In this document: positions 23,120-32,620 of the stretch, one piece after another | Layout of the letters: the number at the start of each line of letters is the position of its first letter | How positions within the stretch are numbered: the first letter of the stretch is position 1 | Source of the DNA: Bacteroidetes bacterium B1(2017) | Lineage (GTDB): Bacteria; Bacteroidota; Bacteroidia; UKL13-3 | NCBI GenBank assembly: GCA_002256395.1 | Contig: NKJG01000003.1 | Location: 434,001 to 498,000 of the forward strand | Length of the DNA stretch: 64,000 nucleotides | Direction of reading: 5' to 3' | The notes under the pieces: generated by a model | The model's database searches: none | What the model saw: the letters and a program-made list of their open reading frames with translations, nothing else | What the model was told of the DNA's origin: nothing | Position numbers and translations under genes: made by a program

Positions 23120-24388
23120 ATGTCTGCTACGAATACTGCCTCAACTAAAAAACCACTCTATCTATTATTCACTGCCAACGCCATCTCCGGTTTTTCGCAG
23201 GGCTTAAGCATGCTGGCTATTCCTTGGTATTTTGCACGTCAGAATCAAAGTAGCACGTTTACCTTTGCCTATGGTATTATTACGGTTATTGTGTTGTTTT
23301 TTGGTTTATATGCGGGCACTTTAGTAGATAGGTTTAGCCGTAAGAAAAACTTCCTAGCCGTAAACATTATTTGTGGGATATTGCTTTTCTCTATTGCCTT
23401 AAGCGGGTATTATTTTCAATCTATTCAGCCTTTTTGGGTGATTGCTGTGTTTGGCATTACACTCTTAAATTATAATATACATTACCCCACCTTATATGCC
23501 TTTGCACATGAAATTACCGAGCCTACTGAGTACCAACGGGTAAATTCTTGGATTGAGATAGTGGGTCAGTCTACCTCTATTTTAAGTGGCGCTCTGGCTG
23601 CTATTTTATTAGATGGGGTTGATCCAAGTGTTTCTAAATTGGCAGGCTTTCATTTGAACCTACACATAAATATACCTCGTTGGGAAATATGGGAGGTGTT
23701 TATGCTAGATGCCAGCACCTATTTTATTGCGGTTATTCTCATTGCTAATATTAAATATACTCCCCATAAGCATGTAACGATTGAATTAGGTTCTGTTTAC
23801 AAGCGGGTTCAAACAGGCTTTACCTACCTAAAAGCCAACAGAAGCTTGCTTATTTTTGGCTTTTTCTCCTATTCTGTTTTTGCTGCTTTGCTGGTGTGTA
23901 TTCATTCGCTTTTGCCCATATATGTAGAAAAGCACTTGAACGAAAATGGCTCTGTGTTTGCCGCTGCCGATTTAATTTATGCCATTGGAGCCCTGGGGGC
24001 GGGCTTGTTTGTAGGCAAGGTGTTTGCTTCTACCCAAAGTGTGAAGGCAATTATTTGGCTTACCTTCTTAGCCTCGGCGTTATTTTTATGGGCGTTCTTA
24101 AGTCAGCAAGTATGGATAATCTATGTGTTTTGTTTGCTGATGGGTTTTAGCAACGCAGGAATAAGGGTATTGCGCTTAACCTACTTTTTTCAACATATAC
24201 CCAATGAGGTTATGGGTAGGGTAAATAGCATATTTAATATGAGCAATGTGCTTACTCGTAGCATTTTTATCTTTCTGTTTTCTGTTCCTTTTTTTACAAC
24301 AGGACATCAAATTGTTTGGGCCTTCTTAATTGTATCTGTCTACCTGGCCTTTTCTGCGGCTATTCTTTGGAAGGTAAAAGACAAGTAA
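23120..24388 (+). CDS. MFS transporter
   Basis: A 422-residue inner-membrane protein with about 12 hydrophobic helices. The loop between helices 2 and 3 reads GTLVDRFSRKKN, the standard major-facilitator motif G-x-x-x-D-R-x-x-R-(R/K). The pattern resembles the MFS-3/enterobactin-exporter-like group (DHA3 type), which export small molecules or drugs, but the substrate cannot be told. The central loop is longer than usual (about residues 165-195, DGVDPSVSKLAGFHLNLHIN). It lies alone between recX and murF-alr on the same strand. Confidence 0.85.
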   Translation: MSATNTASTKKPLYLLFTANAISGFSQGLSMLAIPWYFARQNQSSTFTFAYGIITVIVLFFGLYAGTLVDRFSRKKNFLAVNIICGILLFSIALSGYYFQSIQPFWVIAVFGITLLNYNIHYPTLYAFAHEITEPTEYQRVNSWIEIVGQSTSILSGALAAILLDGVDPSVSKLAGFHLNLHINIPRWEIWEVFMLDASTYFIAVILIANIKYTPHKHVTIELGSVYKRVQTGFTYLKANRSLLIFGFFSYSVFAALLVCIHSLLPIYVEKHLNENGSVFAAADLIYAIGALGAGLFVGKVFASTQSVKAIIWLTFLASALFLWAFLSQQVWIIYVFCLLMGFSNAGIRVLRLTYFFQHIPNEVMGRVNSIFNMSNVLTRSIFIFLFSVPFFTTGHQIVWAFLIVSVYLAFSAAILWKVKDK

Positions 24389-24471
24389 GCGCATTTTATT
24401 TTTATCTAAAAAAGCCTTAACATTGAGGAGTAAGTGAAACGCGGCATCCATTAGCGAATTCTAAACAGTTC

Positions 24472-26934
24472 ATGAGTACAATTCAGCAGCTTCAAAATAG
24501 TCTTCAAGGGAAATTTATTTTCCCTCCTAGTGCCGATATATCTATTGCCAATGTAATTATTGATAGCAGAAAATTGCTCTTCACAGAAAACGCTCTTTTT
24601 ATCGCTATCAAAGGCTCTCGAAATAATAGTCATACCTATTTGCAAGATGTATACGATGCAGGTATTCGGATGTTTATTGTGGAGCAAGGCAATTATACGT
24701 TGAACCAACTAAGTGGGTTTAAAGATGCCTGTGTGCTGGAGGTGGCTAATGGAATTAGCGCGCTTCAAACTATAGCTACCCTACATAGGCATTTGTTTAC
24801 ACTACCTGTGCTAGCAATAACCGGTAGCAATGGAAAAACAATTGTAAAAGAATGGCTCTGTCATTTGCTAAAAGATACGTTTCAACTCGTTCGTAATCCT
24901 AAAAGCTATAACTCGCAAATAGGAGTGCCTCTTTCTGTTTTGCAAATACAAGCCCAGCATACTTTAGGTATTTTTGAGGCAGGTATTTCTGAACCAAATG
25001 AAATGCAAAACTTGCAGCCTATTATTGACCCAAGCATTGGTTTGCTTACGCTTATTGGCGATGCTCACAATGAAGGTTTTGAAAGTAAGGAGCAGAAATT
25101 GAGTGAAAAAAACAAACTCTTTAGCTCCTGCAAGCAGGTTATTTATTGCCAAGATCAAGAGTGGGTGCATGCCTATTTTACCAAACTTAATACCGAGCTA
25201 GGTTTTAAGAAATATGTTTCTTGGTCGAAACAAACTTCTGATGCCACCTTTGCTTTTAGCACGCAACTCATAGGTTCAGCTTGCCTTATTACTCATAAAA
25301 ATTTAAGTGTTCAAATTCCGTATACCGATGAAGCGTCTATTTGGAATGCGTGTACGTGTTTAGCGTTCTTATTAGAACAAAAAATAGAGGTCCAAGAATT
25401 GCTTCCGCGCTTTTTAGATTTGCCTACTTTAGACATGCGCTTGCAGTTAAAAGAAGGTCACCAAAACAGTCTATTAATAAACGATAGTTATAGCGCCGAT
25501 TTAGGCTCTTTGCAAATTGCCTTAGAGTTTATGCAACAGCATGCGGGCGATTATTCTAAAACAGTAATTCTTTCCGATTTCTTAGAAAGTGGTAAACGTG
25601 AGGGTGAGCTGTATGCCTCTATTGCCAAGCTTCTTGAGGCGAATAACATTACTCGTTTAATTGGTATTGGAGAAGCCATTTCTAGAAACAAAGAGGTGTT
25701 TAAGCAAAAAGAAGTATTGTTCTTTGATAGCACCAAGTTGTTTCTTAGCCATTGCCAAGTAACAGAGTTTAGCGCTCAGATAATATTAATAAAAGGTGCG
25801 CGTAGTTTTGCGTTTGAACGCATTAGTAAATGGCTCGAGAAAAAAGTACATCAAACCATATTTGAGATTAACCTAAATGCTTTGGTTCATAACTTAAATA
25901 CTTACCGTGCCTTGCTTAAACCAACTGTAAAAGTAATGGCCATGGTTAAAGCATTTTCGTATGGTGCCGGTAGCTATGAAATTGCACGTATCTTAAGCTT
26001 TAATAGAATAGATTATTTAACCGTGGCCTATGCCGATGAGGGTGTAGTATTGCGTAAATCGGGGATCAAAACTCCTATCATGGTTATGAACCCAGAGGAA
26101 CATAGCTTTGATACCATACTGAGCTATAATCTTGAGCCAGAAATTTATCAATTTCAAATTCTTCAAAGCCTTATAAGTGCGGCCGATGGAGAGGAAGTAG
26201 GAATTCATATTGAACTCGATTCGGGTATGAAACGCTTGGGTTTTGATTTGAACCAATTAACCCAATTGGTAACTGTGTTAAAGCAAAACCCAAACCTTAA
26301 AGTGAAATCTGTTTTTACGCATCTGGCTGCCAGCGAAGATCCTGCTCACGATACCTTTACTCTTGCTCAAATTGATACGTTTAAAGCTGCTGCTACAACA
26401 CTCGAAAAGGAACTAGGATATTCTGTTCTTAAGCATTGCTTAAACAGTGGAGGCATTGCCAGGTTCCCAGATGCGCAATGCGATATGGTTCGTTTAGGTA
26501 TTGGTTTGTATGGTGTGAACCCAAGTGAGAAAAAATTGCCTCTTCAAGCGATTGGGTCACTCAAAACAGTTATCTCACAAATTAGAACAATTGGTGCCGA
26601 TGAAAGCATTGGCTACGGACGTAATGGGCATTTACCTTCCAATGGAAAAATTGCCATTGTTGCCATAGGTTACGCCGATGGATTGGATAGAAAATTAAGT
26701 AGAGGCGTGGGCTCTATGCTGGTGAATAAGCAACTGGCGCCCATTGTAGGAAATATTTGTATGGATATGACCATGTTAGATGTAACGCATATAGATTGCC
26801 AAGTGGGAGATGAAGTGGTGGTGTTTGGGGCCGAACCAAGTATCCAACAAGTAAGCGAACAAATTGGAACCATTCCGTATGAAATTCTCACAGGTGTATC
26901 GCAACGTGTAAAACGTGTTTACTTCTTTGAATAA
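24472..26934 (+). CDS. Bifunctional MurF ligase / alanine racemase fusion
   Basis: Two peptidoglycan enzymes in one 820-residue chain. Residues 1-455: UDP-N-acetylmuramoyl-tripeptide--D-Ala-D-Ala ligase (MurF), with ATP loop ITGSNGKT (near 118), NSQIGVPLS and the C-terminal domain SYSADLGSLQIALEF. Residues 460-820: PLP alanine racemase, with the Schiff-base Lys in MAMVKAFSYGAGS (near 491), HIELDSGMKRLGF, GYGRNGHLPS and CMDMTMLDVT (catalytic-side region near 763). The fusion couples D-Ala supply to its use and is a known Bacteroidota arrangement. The following lipoprotein gene starts 9 bases after the stop. Confidence 0.93.
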   Translation: MSTIQQLQNSLQGKFIFPPSADISIANVIIDSRKLLFTENALFIAIKGSRNNSHTYLQDVYDAGIRMFIVEQGNYTLNQLSGFKDACVLEVANGISALQTIATLHRHLFTLPVLAITGSNGKTIVKEWLCHLLKDTFQLVRNPKSYNSQIGVPLSVLQIQAQHTLGIFEAGISEPNEMQNLQPIIDPSIGLLTLIGDAHNEGFESKEQKLSEKNKLFSSCKQVIYCQDQEWVHAYFTKLNTELGFKKYVSWSKQTSDATFAFSTQLIGSACLITHKNLSVQIPYTDEASIWNACTCLAFLLEQKIEVQELLPRFLDLPTLDMRLQLKEGHQNSLLINDSYSADLGSLQIALEFMQQHAGDYSKTVILSDFLESGKREGELYASIAKLLEANNITRLIGIGEAISRNKEVFKQKEVLFFDSTKLFLSHCQVTEFSAQIILIKGARSFAFERISKWLEKKVHQTIFEINLNALVHNLNTYRALLKPTVKVMAMVKAFSYGAGSYEIARILSFNRIDYLTVAYADEGVVLRKSGIKTPIMVMNPEEHSFDTILSYNLEPEIYQFQILQSLISAADGEEVGIHIELDSGMKRLGFDLNQLTQLVTVLKQNPNLKVKSVFTHLAASEDPAHDTFTLAQIDTFKAAATTLEKELGYSVLKHCLNSGGIARFPDAQCDMVRLGIGLYGVNPSEKKLPLQAIGSLKTVISQIRTIGADESIGYGRNGHLPSNGKIAIVAIGYADGLDRKLSRGVGSMLVNKQLAPIVGNICMDMTMLDVTHIDCQVGDEVVVFGAEPSIQQVSEQIGTIPYEILTGVSQRVKRVYFFE

Positions 26935-26943
26935 TTTAGAATC

Positions 26944-27549
26944 ATGAAAAAATTAGTACTCTTAATAGGTTTAGTTTCTTTGCTTGCCGCCTGCTCTCCG
27001 CCAAATGTGGTGAAAGTGTGGAGCGACGAAAAGCATGTGATAGACGCATCTAAAACACATAAGTATATTTACTTTGTGCAAAGCAATAATCAAATTAATA
27101 GCCGCATTGCTCAAGATAGATTGGTTAGGTTATCTAGCAATCCATCTATACAAGGATATTTATATACCAAAGGCGATAGAATTAATGCTGGTAACCGCGA
27201 GTTTTACCAAAGCAAAATGAAACAAGATGGCTATGATTATGTAGTAGTGATGCGCCTAACAGATACGCTTAGCGCTCAAACCAATGTTGCTGGTGAAGGA
27301 ACCGCCAGTAATAGAAGTTTCTATAGCGATTATTCTGTTACCATAGATCCATATGCTTACAACCCAGGTTACCAGCGTGAGGATAAGATTTTTGTCATTG
27401 AAACCAACCTGTATTATGTAGAAACAGGTACCATTGTTTGGAGTAGTATAAGCAAAGTGTATAATCCAACATCTGTAGAAAAAGCAACAGATGAAACCTC
27501 CAAAGAGGTAATTAAGAAAATGAAACGTCAGGGTTTCTTAATTAAGTAG
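26944..27549 (+). CDS. Lipoprotein, 201 residues, unknown function
   Basis: Signal peptide with lipobox LLAAC (Cys near 17), so a lipoprotein. The mature part starts VVKVWSDEKHVIDASKT and contains strand-rich segments such as YDYVVVMRLTDTL and VIETNLYYVETGTIVWSSIS, then a C-terminal basic helix (EVIKKMKRQGFLIK). The 'KVW-x-D' start and the 'TGxIVWSS' strand resemble DUF4136-like lipoproteins; this is a weak comparison. Likely co-transcribed with murF-alr. Its last 22 bases overlap the convergent methyltransferase gene. Confidence 0.6.
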   Translation: MKKLVLLIGLVSLLAACSPPNVVKVWSDEKHVIDASKTHKYIYFVQSNNQINSRIAQDRLVRLSSNPSIQGYLYTKGDRINAGNREFYQSKMKQDGYDYVVVMRLTDTLSAQTNVAGEGTASNRSFYSDYSVTIDPYAYNPGYQREDKIFVIETNLYYVETGTIVWSSISKVYNPTSVEKATDETSKEVIKKMKRQGFLIK

Positions 27550-28202
27550 TCAAATCTGTAATGTGAGTAAGGTTGCCAAGCTTCTTGCTCCATAGGTGCG
27601 CCAATTACCTCCAGCTCTTGGCAAATCATATGCAGCTCATTTGGATGCCAAAATTTGCCCATATTATTTGTGCCTTTAAAGACCTGTTTGTAATACGATA
27701 GCAGTTTCTTTGGGCTGTTGTAATAGGTAAAGAATTTGCGCTTATCGGGTATGTCGCCTATTAATAAAAGCGCTCCGGGACGAGCATGTTTAAGTAAGTT
27801 CTTGATTACATCTTTTCCCATTTCATAACTCTCAAAGTATTGAAAAGAGAAGTATAATACTACTTTATCAAACTCTTGGTTCAGCCCAAACCTATCTGCC
27901 GAGGCACAATAAAATTGCAAGTTTGGCTCATGCAATTTACGAGCATGTAAGATTAATTGTTCCGAAAAATCTACTCCATAAACAGAGGTGCAATGCAATA
28001 GTAATAACTTGCTTAATTGCCCATTTCCACAGCATACATCCAGCAGCGTTTCATGGTTTTTAAGTTCTAGTTGTAAAGATATTTTAGTGGCAATTTTTTC
28101 TACTAAGCTTGGGTCAATTGCTTGTCCATTAAGCACCCTTGCTACTTGCAATGCTGCTACCTTGTCCTCGCCTTGTTTATCCCAAAACTGTTGCCAATTC
28201 AT
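27528..28202 (-). CDS. Class I SAM-dependent methyltransferase
   Basis: A 224-residue cytoplasmic enzyme. SAM-binding motif I is LLDVCCGNGQLS (near 58-69), followed by the acidic end of strand 2 VYGVDFSEQLI and motif IV KVVLYFSFQYF. Substrate not identifiable; small-molecule or lipid methylation is as likely as RNA. It lies 20 bases downstream of the RlmI gene in the same direction, so the two probably share a transcript. The 3' end overlaps the convergent lipoprotein gene by 22 bases. Confidence 0.8.
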   Translation of the reverse strand: MNWQQFWDKQGEDKVAALQVARVLNGQAIDPSLVEKIATKISLQLELKNHETLLDVCCGNGQLSKLLLLHCTSVYGVDFSEQLILHARKLHEPNLQFYCASADRFGLNQEFDKVVLYFSFQYFESYEMGKDVIKNLLKHARPGALLLIGDIPDKRKFFTYYNSPKKLLSYYKQVFKGTNNMGKFWHPNELHMICQELEVIGAPMEQEAWQPYSHYRFDYLIKKP

Positions 28203-28222
28203 CTTTACGTGTATGGTTTATA

Positions 28223-29431
28223 TTAATCTACTAACAACATCAAGCCCTTTAAATATTCACCCTCTGGATGGTAAATGTTTATCGGATGATCTTCGGGTTG
28301 CGATAATTGTTTTAAGATTCTAACATTACGCTTAGCATCTGCCGCGGCCGAAAAAACAATTTTTCTAAATAGGTCTTTATCTATATGCTGACTGCAACTG
28401 TAGGTAAACAATAAGCCGCCTTTTTTAATTTTATGGAAGCCTAAGAAGTTTAAGTTTTGGTATCCTCTAGCAGCATTGGCTACCGAGCGGGCATTCTTAG
28501 CAAAGGCCGGTGGGTCAAGAATAATGATGTCATAAAAATCGCTTCCTGCAGCCTTTAAAAAGTCAAAACAATCTTCGGTAAACGATTGGTGTTTATGTTG
28601 CATACCTGCCTTCTCTATGTTTGCATCGCAGAGTGCAATAGCATCTCTAGAGCTATCTACCGAATGAACCAAGCTTGCACCAGCTTCTAAGGCATACACA
28701 CTAAATCCGCCAGAATAGGAAAAGGTGTTTAATACAGTTTTATCTTTACTCCACTCGGCAACCAATTTACGGTTCTCGCGTTGGTCGATAAAGAATCCTG
28801 TTTTTTGTCCGGTTTCTACATTTACATGAAACTTTACTCCATGTTCAAGTACTTCAATGGGCATGGGGCAACTTTCTGCTACCCATCTGCTGCCTTGCTC
28901 TACCTGTTCTAATAATTGAGTGGTTTGTTTGGTTTTAAGGTAAATGTATTTAAATCCTAATTGGTTCAAACCTTTATACACCACTGCGGCAATTTGCTCA
29001 ACGCCTCTAATAAGAACTTGCACCACGGCAACTTCATTGTATACGTCTACAATTATTCCTGGGAAAAAATCTCCTTCGGCATGTAAAAGTCTGTAGCAGT
29101 TTGTTTCGTTAGGATTAAATAGGTTTTTCCTAAGTCCAAAGGCATTTTGCAGTTTAGCTATCCAATATGCTTCATTTAATTCTATCTCTTGGTCGCAAAA
29201 CTCAAACACTCGGCAGGTAATTTGGCTATTAGGAGAAAAGAAGCCATAGCCTAAAAGTTCTTTATGATTGGTGTGGATCTCTATAATCTCGCCATTTTCG
29301 GCTTCAGGAAGTACTTTTACCGCACCACTAAATACCCAAGGGTGGCGGTTCACAAGCGAACGTTCTCTGCCACTTTTTAATATCAATTTTTTGTATCCCA
29401 TTCTCGGGCAAATATAGTCTATCTTCTGCAT
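28223..29431 (-). CDS. rlmI: 23S rRNA (cytosine-C5) methyltransferase, RlmI-like
   Basis: Rlm(I)-type enzyme expected to methylate C1962 of 23S rRNA. An N-terminal PUA domain (about 12-85, KKLILKSGRERSLVNRHPWV) is followed by a central domain and a Rossmann methyltransferase domain with TFSYSGGFSVYALEAGA (near 238-254), the catalytic-loop motif LDPPAFAKN (near 310) and a TYSCSQH motif (near 351) carrying the cysteine. The conserved N-terminus begins at MGYKKLIL, so the ATG at 29399-29401 is a better start than the one at 29431; the ten extra residues (MQKIDYICPR) look like untranslated sequence. Confidence 0.85.
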   Translation of the reverse strand: MQKIDYICPRMGYKKLILKSGRERSLVNRHPWVFSGAVKVLPEAENGEIIEIHTNHKELLGYGFFSPNSQITCRVFEFCDQEIELNEAYWIAKLQNAFGLRKNLFNPNETNCYRLLHAEGDFFPGIIVDVYNEVAVVQVLIRGVEQIAAVVYKGLNQLGFKYIYLKTKQTTQLLEQVEQGSRWVAESCPMPIEVLEHGVKFHVNVETGQKTGFFIDQRENRKLVAEWSKDKTVLNTFSYSGGFSVYALEAGASLVHSVDSSRDAIALCDANIEKAGMQHKHQSFTEDCFDFLKAAGSDFYDIIILDPPAFAKNARSVANAARGYQNLNFLGFHKIKKGGLLFTYSCSQHIDKDLFRKIVFSAAADAKRNVRILKQLSQPEDHPINIYHPEGEYLKGLMLLVD

Positions 29432-29483
29432 TTACCCAGTGCTTGGCAAATTGCACTTAGCTTAGGATGCCTCCTTAAATAGA

Positions 29484-30335
29484 TTATTGCGCAAGGAAAC
29501 CTAGCAGAAATACTCCTTCACCTATAAATCTGTAGCTATTTGTTTGGGGTTCTTCAAATAGGTAAGGCAAACAAAATTCAACAAGCGAAATGCCCATAAA
29601 TACGCCTGCAATCTTATATTTTGTTGGTTCGCCACACATAATAAGAAAGGCTAAACTAAGCAAAAATTGAAATGCCAAGAGTGCAATTTGTAAGTGATAT
29701 AAGCGGGCTGAACCAAAGGAATGGGTAATGTTGCGAATATTATTTTCTCTGTCCAGCTGGCTTTCTATACGCGCAATAGAAAATAAATTTTGCAAGGCCG
29801 CCAGAAACAACAAGGAGCCCGCTACCAATAAACTCATAAACGAATAGCTTATAAAACTGCCTTCAAATTGGGCTATGGGAGCAAATAAAATGCTAAGGCA
29901 ATACAGGCTGGCGATTAACAATTCCTTTTCTAAAATAAAGATCCGCTTTAGGTTTCTATGCAAGAGAAGGTAGCCGCCTAAAGCAAGTATCAAACAAAAG
30001 CCATACACCCATTCTTTTATATTTAGAAAAAGAAAAGCAAGTGAGGCATTAAGAATAAAAAGCACAGCGCAAAGGGCAATAAACAGGCGTTTGTGCGTTT
30101 TAAATACAGAATGTCTAGAGCCAGGCTGAACCAAAAGCGGTTCCTCACTGTCTTGTAAATGGTCTATCCAATAAACGAGCAAGGTTCCAAAGAAAAGTAA
30201 GGCGTAAAATTCTGGCCTTTCATGAGCTTGGCTTGATGGAAAGGAAAGGGCAAATAACATGGCAACGGCTCCTAGCGCAATATCAAGGCTAAACCGATGC
30301 AAGAAAAAGAAAACTTGGTAGATTGATTTAAGCAA
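29484..30335 (-). CDS. UbiA-like polytopic membrane protein
   Basis: A 283-residue inner-membrane protein with about eight hydrophobic helices. Two loops suggest distant kinship to UbiA prenyltransferases: YWIDHLQDSEE after helix 2, where UbiA enzymes have N-D-x-x-D-x-x-x-D, and the loop after helix 6 with ESQLDRENNIRNI. Neither is a clean match, so activity is uncertain. The start codon is only 15 bases from that of the divergent gene at 30351, meaning shared regulatory DNA or overlapping promoters. Confidence 0.5.
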   Translation of the reverse strand: MLKSIYQVFFFLHRFSLDIALGAVAMLFALSFPSSQAHERPEFYALLFFGTLLVYWIDHLQDSEEPLLVQPGSRHSVFKTHKRLFIALCAVLFILNASLAFLFLNIKEWVYGFCLILALGGYLLLHRNLKRIFILEKELLIASLYCLSILFAPIAQFEGSFISYSFMSLLVAGSLLFLAALQNLFSIARIESQLDRENNIRNITHSFGSARLYHLQIALLAFQFLLSLAFLIMCGEPTKYKIAGVFMGISLVEFCLPYLFEEPQTNSYRFIGEGVFLLGFLAQ

Positions 30336-30350
30336 AGTTTATTTGTAAAG

Positions 30351-30872
30351 ATGCGTATAACGAAAATAGGTTTTTTACTGCTATTCTTTTGTCAAGTTCT
30401 TGCAACTGTATGCAAAGCACAAGAAGAAAATTATGTTGCCCCAACAGGCCTCAATAATTGGTATGTTGAAGCTGGAGGGCCAGCACTTTTCTATTCTATA
30501 AACTACGAAAAGTATTTGTATCGAACCTATTCCGAAAGTTATACCTGGAGCGCGAGAGTTGGTGCCGGTTATACTCCCTTTAATTTCGATATATTAAATA
30601 CCGTTTATGTTCCTAAAAACACCTTTATGTTTCCTTTTTCTACCAGCCTTCTCATTGGTTCGGGCCGCGAAAAACTGGAAGTAGGAGGGGGCTTTACCAT
30701 GTTTTCACAAGGCTTCTCCGAAAATCAAATTGTACCACATGCCGTGTTTGGCCTCCGTGTAATGGAAGCCAATAGAATTTGCTTTCGATTAAATTATGCG
30801 CCCTTCTATCAAGATGGGTCAGTTACCCATTGGGTGGGTATTTCTTTAGGGAAAAACTTTTCGTTTAAATAG
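30351..30872 (+). CDS. Secreted/outer-membrane-like hypothetical protein
   Basis: A 173-residue protein with a signal peptide (IGFLLLFFCQVLATVCKAQ). The mature part has alternating hydrophobic strands rich in Tyr and Phe, e.g. LYRTYSESYTWSARVGAGY and FGLRVMEANRICFRLNYAP, and ends in Phe (SLGKNFSFK), all usual for a small outer-membrane beta barrel. No named family recognised. It is divergent from the UbiA-like gene and convergent with the POT transporter, two bases from its stop. Confidence 0.6.
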   Translation: MRITKIGFLLLFFCQVLATVCKAQEENYVAPTGLNNWYVEAGGPALFYSINYEKYLYRTYSESYTWSARVGAGYTPFNFDILNTVYVPKNTFMFPFSTSLLIGSGREKLEVGGGFTMFSQGFSENQIVPHAVFGLRVMEANRICFRLNYAPFYQDGSVTHWVGISLGKNFSFK

Positions 30873-30874
30873 TA

Positions 30875-32554
30875 TTAATTCTTTAAATGTTCGGATAGTA
30901 TTCCATTCAACCATTTAAGCATCAATAACATTATTAAGGCTGCTCCACCTAATAGGCAACAGTTTACTAAGAAAAAGTTTGCCTTGTTTTCATAGCCATC
31001 CCATAAGGAAGCTAAAATTCCAGATAGTTTGTTGCCTAGTGAAGTGGCCAAAAACCAACCTCCCATCATCACAGCTGTAATTCTTTTCGGACTTAATTTA
31101 GAAACCAAAGATAAGCCCATTGGACTTAAAAGTAATTCGCCAATGGTTACAACTCCATAACATCCCACTAACCACATAGGTGATACTTTCACACTTCCAT
31201 TGCTTCCTATATATACTGCTGCCACCATTACAAACGTTGAAATAGCCGAAACAAATAAGCCCAAGGCAATTTTTGAGGCGGTACTTGGTTCTCGATTATG
31301 CTTCCTTAAGAAGGCAAAAAAGGCAACTACAAAAGGAGTTAAAATTATTACCCAAAACGGGTTTATACTTTGAAAGAGTTCGGTATTCAATAGATAGGTT
31401 TGCTCACCTTCTGCAGGCAATTTTGATGCATCCAGGTTTCTATAATACACAGGCTTGTCGAAGGTCTTAACCGCTTTTTTGCTTACAGGATCCTTTACTG
31501 CCTGAAACTTCTCATTAAATAAAGGCACAGTATCATTTTTATAGGTAATGGTCTCTGCTAAATAAAGAGTACGTGCTGTGCTTTCAATAGGTTTAGGTAC
31601 GTCTCTCTCTGTATAATATTGCGCCCAGGTAGTTAAGGCTGTTCCATTTTGTTTAAACACCGCCCAAAACATAACCGAAACGGCCATAATACTAAGTAAG
31701 GCTGCCATGGGTCTTTTGTCTTGCACAGAAGCTTTTACATATAAGCCAACATAAAAAATAATAACGGGTATAGTTGCAAAAATAAAGGCATCGGTGCTGT
31801 CTGAACCAAAAATATTATCTGGGTAAAACCACGCACAGCCTCCTACTACAATAGCTGGTAAAAATACTTGCGCAAAGATAGAACTTAGTGGCATGTCTTC
31901 TGGCTGAACCGCTTTAATGATATCTACATGTCTGTAATGTCTTAAGCCAATCAAGAATGTTGTAAGTCCAATAAACATTCCTATTCCCGCGGTTCCAAAA
32001 GCATAGCCCCATCCATATCGGTTGCGCATATAGGCCGCAAATAAATTACACACACATGCGCCAATATTTATGCCCATATAAAAAATAGAATAGCCAGAGT
32101 CTTTCATATCTTTATAAGCGGGTTCGCTATATAAATTTCCTAAGAGAGTAGAGATATTGGGTTTAAAAAATCCATTTCCTAGAATAATAAGACAGAGCGA
32201 AATATAAAAACTTGTCATGCCCGGTAGAGCCAATCCTAAATACCCCAGGCCCATTAAAGTGCCTCCAATTAAGATAGAGTTTTTAAGGCCTAAAATTCTA
32301 TCGGCCAATAAGCCTCCTAAAAAGGGTGTTAAAAATACAAAGGCTATAAAAGTTCCATAAATATCAGCAGCCTCTTTACGGTCCATTCCCATTCCACCTT
32401 TTTCAATAGATTCTGTTAAATACAATTGAAAAATTCCGATCATTAGGTAGTAACCAAATCGTTCCCATAGCTCAGAGAAAAATAAAAAATAGAGGCCTCT
32501 TGGATGTTTCTGTTTCATTCTGTTTTTCTTTTCGGCAATTTGGCTTTTTTTCAA
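30875..32554 (-). CDS. POT/PTR2-family peptide transporter
   Basis: Proton-coupled oligopeptide symporter of the inner membrane, 559 residues. The ExxER-type start is seen as FFSELWERFGYY (near 28-39), where Glu and Arg couple protons, then GGLLADRILG (MFS motif) and the PTR signature GNGFFKPNISTLLG (near 126-139). Helix 10 region shows GELLLSPMGLSLVSKL (SPxG motif). An extra soluble segment at about 315-390 (TTWAQYYTERDVPKPIEST and on) faces outside, as in other Bacteroidota members. Substrates are probably di- and tripeptides. Confidence 0.9.
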   Translation of the reverse strand: MKKSQIAEKKNRMKQKHPRGLYFLFFSELWERFGYYLMIGIFQLYLTESIEKGGMGMDRKEAADIYGTFIAFVFLTPFLGGLLADRILGLKNSILIGGTLMGLGYLGLALPGMTSFYISLCLIILGNGFFKPNISTLLGNLYSEPAYKDMKDSGYSIFYMGINIGACVCNLFAAYMRNRYGWGYAFGTAGIGMFIGLTTFLIGLRHYRHVDIIKAVQPEDMPLSSIFAQVFLPAIVVGGCAWFYPDNIFGSDSTDAFIFATIPVIIFYVGLYVKASVQDKRPMAALLSIMAVSVMFWAVFKQNGTALTTWAQYYTERDVPKPIESTARTLYLAETITYKNDTVPLFNEKFQAVKDPVSKKAVKTFDKPVYYRNLDASKLPAEGEQTYLLNTELFQSINPFWVIILTPFVVAFFAFLRKHNREPSTASKIALGLFVSAISTFVMVAAVYIGSNGSVKVSPMWLVGCYGVVTIGELLLSPMGLSLVSKLSPKRITAVMMGGWFLATSLGNKLSGILASLWDGYENKANFFLVNCCLLGGAALIMLLMLKWLNGILSEHLKN

Positions 32555-32620
32555 AACAATTACTACATTGCATAAAATAAATATGGAATCGTTTTTGTTA
32601 GATTCTAGTACCTGAATTTT

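Noticed and set aside
29399..29431. Longer RlmI start at 29431
   Set aside because: The ten extra residues do not fit the conserved N-terminus; ATG 29399-29401 is preferred, although the outer limit is kept in the feature.
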